Under the pieces are notes generated by a model. It saw only the letters and a list, made by a program, of their open reading frames with translations, was not told where the DNA came from and did no database searches. This document shows, one piece after another, positions 6,614 to 6,892 of a stretch of DNA of 6,892 bases. Numbering within the stretch: position 1 is the stretch's first letter; the number at the start of each line of letters is the position of its first letter. The translations under genes and the position numbers were made by a program. The stretch comes from Candidatus Martarchaeota archaeon (GTDB lineage Archaea > Micrarchaeota > Micrarchaeia > Micrarchaeales > Micrarchaeaceae). The DNA lies in NCBI GenBank assembly GCA_023485645.1, contig JAMCZM010000003.1, positions 1 through 6,892 on the forward strand, written 5' to 3'.

Positions 6614-6623
6614 TACTATATTA
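6614..6623 (+). promoter_or_regulatory. TATA-like box of the right-edge ORF
   Basis: TACTATATTA is centred about 26 bases before the GTG pair at 6645 and 6648. That spacing predicts a leaderless transcript starting at or near GTG 6645. It supports the view that the ORF truly begins there and that the frame breaks shortly afterwards. Confidence 0.4.
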
Positions 6624-6655
6624 GAGTGTATTTAGGGCGATAAAGTGGTGTTTAA

Positions 6656-6892
6656 ATAGCGGGAGAGGAAGCAAAAACAACTATCGACTCTTTGGTTGAT
6701 CTTTTAAAGCTCAAAGGAAGAATGGAACTAAATAGCATTGCATCCGAATTGGGTATTGGTCCTCTAACTGTCGAGAGCTGGTCTAGGATACTTGAAAAAG
6801 GCGGTATCGTAGAAGTAACATATGAAATGGGAAAAATGTATGTATCTCCATTAAGTATGTCTCCAAAAGATATGAAGAATGGGATACTAAAA
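6656..6892 (+). CDS. Winged-helix/HTH domain protein, 3' truncated, start unclear
   Basis: 79 residues are readable before the right edge. The stretch TTIDSLVDLLKLKGRMELNS followed by IASELGIG (8-36) and PLTVESWSRILEKGGIVEVTYEMGKMYVSPL (37-67) looks like a winged helix: helix 1 about 8-19, helix 2 about 24-33, recognition helix about 37-49, then a beta wing. Similar domains often sit at the N-terminus of archaeal proteins of unknown role. A TAA at 6653 closes the frame just upstream, and the first codon is ATA; the first ordinary starts inside are TTG 6692 and ATG 6722, both cutting into helix 1. Adding one A to the A run at 6654-6656 would join the frame to GTG 6645/6648, giving a (V)VFKIAGEEAKT-type N-terminus. 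The last nine residues (KDMKNGILK) match padR and may not belong to this gene. It is divergent from padR; function unknown. Confidence 0.6.
   Translation, partial: MAGEEAKTTIDSLVDLLKLKGRMELNSIASELGIGPLTVESWSRILEKGGIVEVTYEMGKMYVSPLSMSPKDMKNGILK
6864..6892 (+). repeat. 29-bp exact inverted repeat, copy 2 (at right edge)
   Basis: These last 29 bases are identical to the minus strand of 6326-6298 within padR, in opposite orientation about 540 bases away, and the match runs to the very end of the window. It could extend further. It keeps the same reading frame as in padR (KDMKNGILK). Confidence 0.9.

Larger units (their letters stand above)
6385..6647. other. AT-rich divergent control region between padR and the right-edge ORF
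   Basis: About 260 bases separate the two divergent genes. They hold the padR-side TATA-like boxes with two palindromes (6404-6413 and 6428-6439) and a TATA-like sequence facing right (6614-6623). Only tiny open frames of about 20 codons occur (from ATG 6485 and ATG 6573), with no Shine-Dalgarno and no recognisable protein, so I do not call genes. No RNA gene or longer repeat is visible. Confidence 0.6.

Noticed and set aside
6485..6635. Two tiny plus-strand frames (from ATG 6485 and ATG 6573, about 20 codons each) in the divergent control region
   Set aside because: They are very short, lack Shine-Dalgarno sequences and show no recognisable peptide character; they are expected by chance.

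Overview
This window reads as an AT-rich archaeal chromosome segment, roughly one third GC by eye. It encodes archaeal translation factor aIF2 gamma and the archaeal chromatin protein Alba. It has TATA/BRE-like boxes and T-rich terminators rather than bacterial -35/-10 promoters. Gaps are short, start codons are mixed ATG/GTG/TTG, and the surface protein is rich in N-glycosylation sequons. A small-genome, acid-mine-type or other DPANN archaeon would fit, but the window alone does not fix the lineage.

Layout. Positions 2-682 (+) hold the C-terminal part of aIF2 gamma, cut by the left edge. It converges on alba (803-1111, -), and the gap between them holds a hairpin/T-tract terminator serving alba. 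Upstream of alba on the same strand is an unrecognised, mostly helical 289-residue protein (1249-2118, -). A compact four-gene minus-strand operon then runs right to left: a PadR-type winged-helix regulator (6384-6007), a DrrA-like ABC ATPase (6017-5004), an ABC-2 permease (5001-3868), and a 560-residue membrane-anchored surface protein with tandem CARDB/COG1361-like beta modules (3862-2180). Gene junctions overlap or are 2-5 bases apart. After about 260 bases of AT-rich divergent control region, a plus-strand winged-helix ORF begins and runs off the right edge.

How the genes may work together. PadR plus a DrrAB-type exporter is the familiar layout of a ligand-controlled efflux system. What is distinctive here is a large extracellular multi-module protein, translationally coupled to the permease. 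That suggests an exporter with a dedicated surface partner, or an exporter serving the cell envelope.

The right edge is suspicious. The last 29 bases are an exact inverted copy of a stretch inside the padR gene, and the plus-strand ORF there has no usable start unless one base is restored in an A tract. Both look more like assembly, amplification or sequencing problems than biology, although a real repeat cannot be excluded. I saw no CRISPR array, tRNA, rRNA or insertion sequence.
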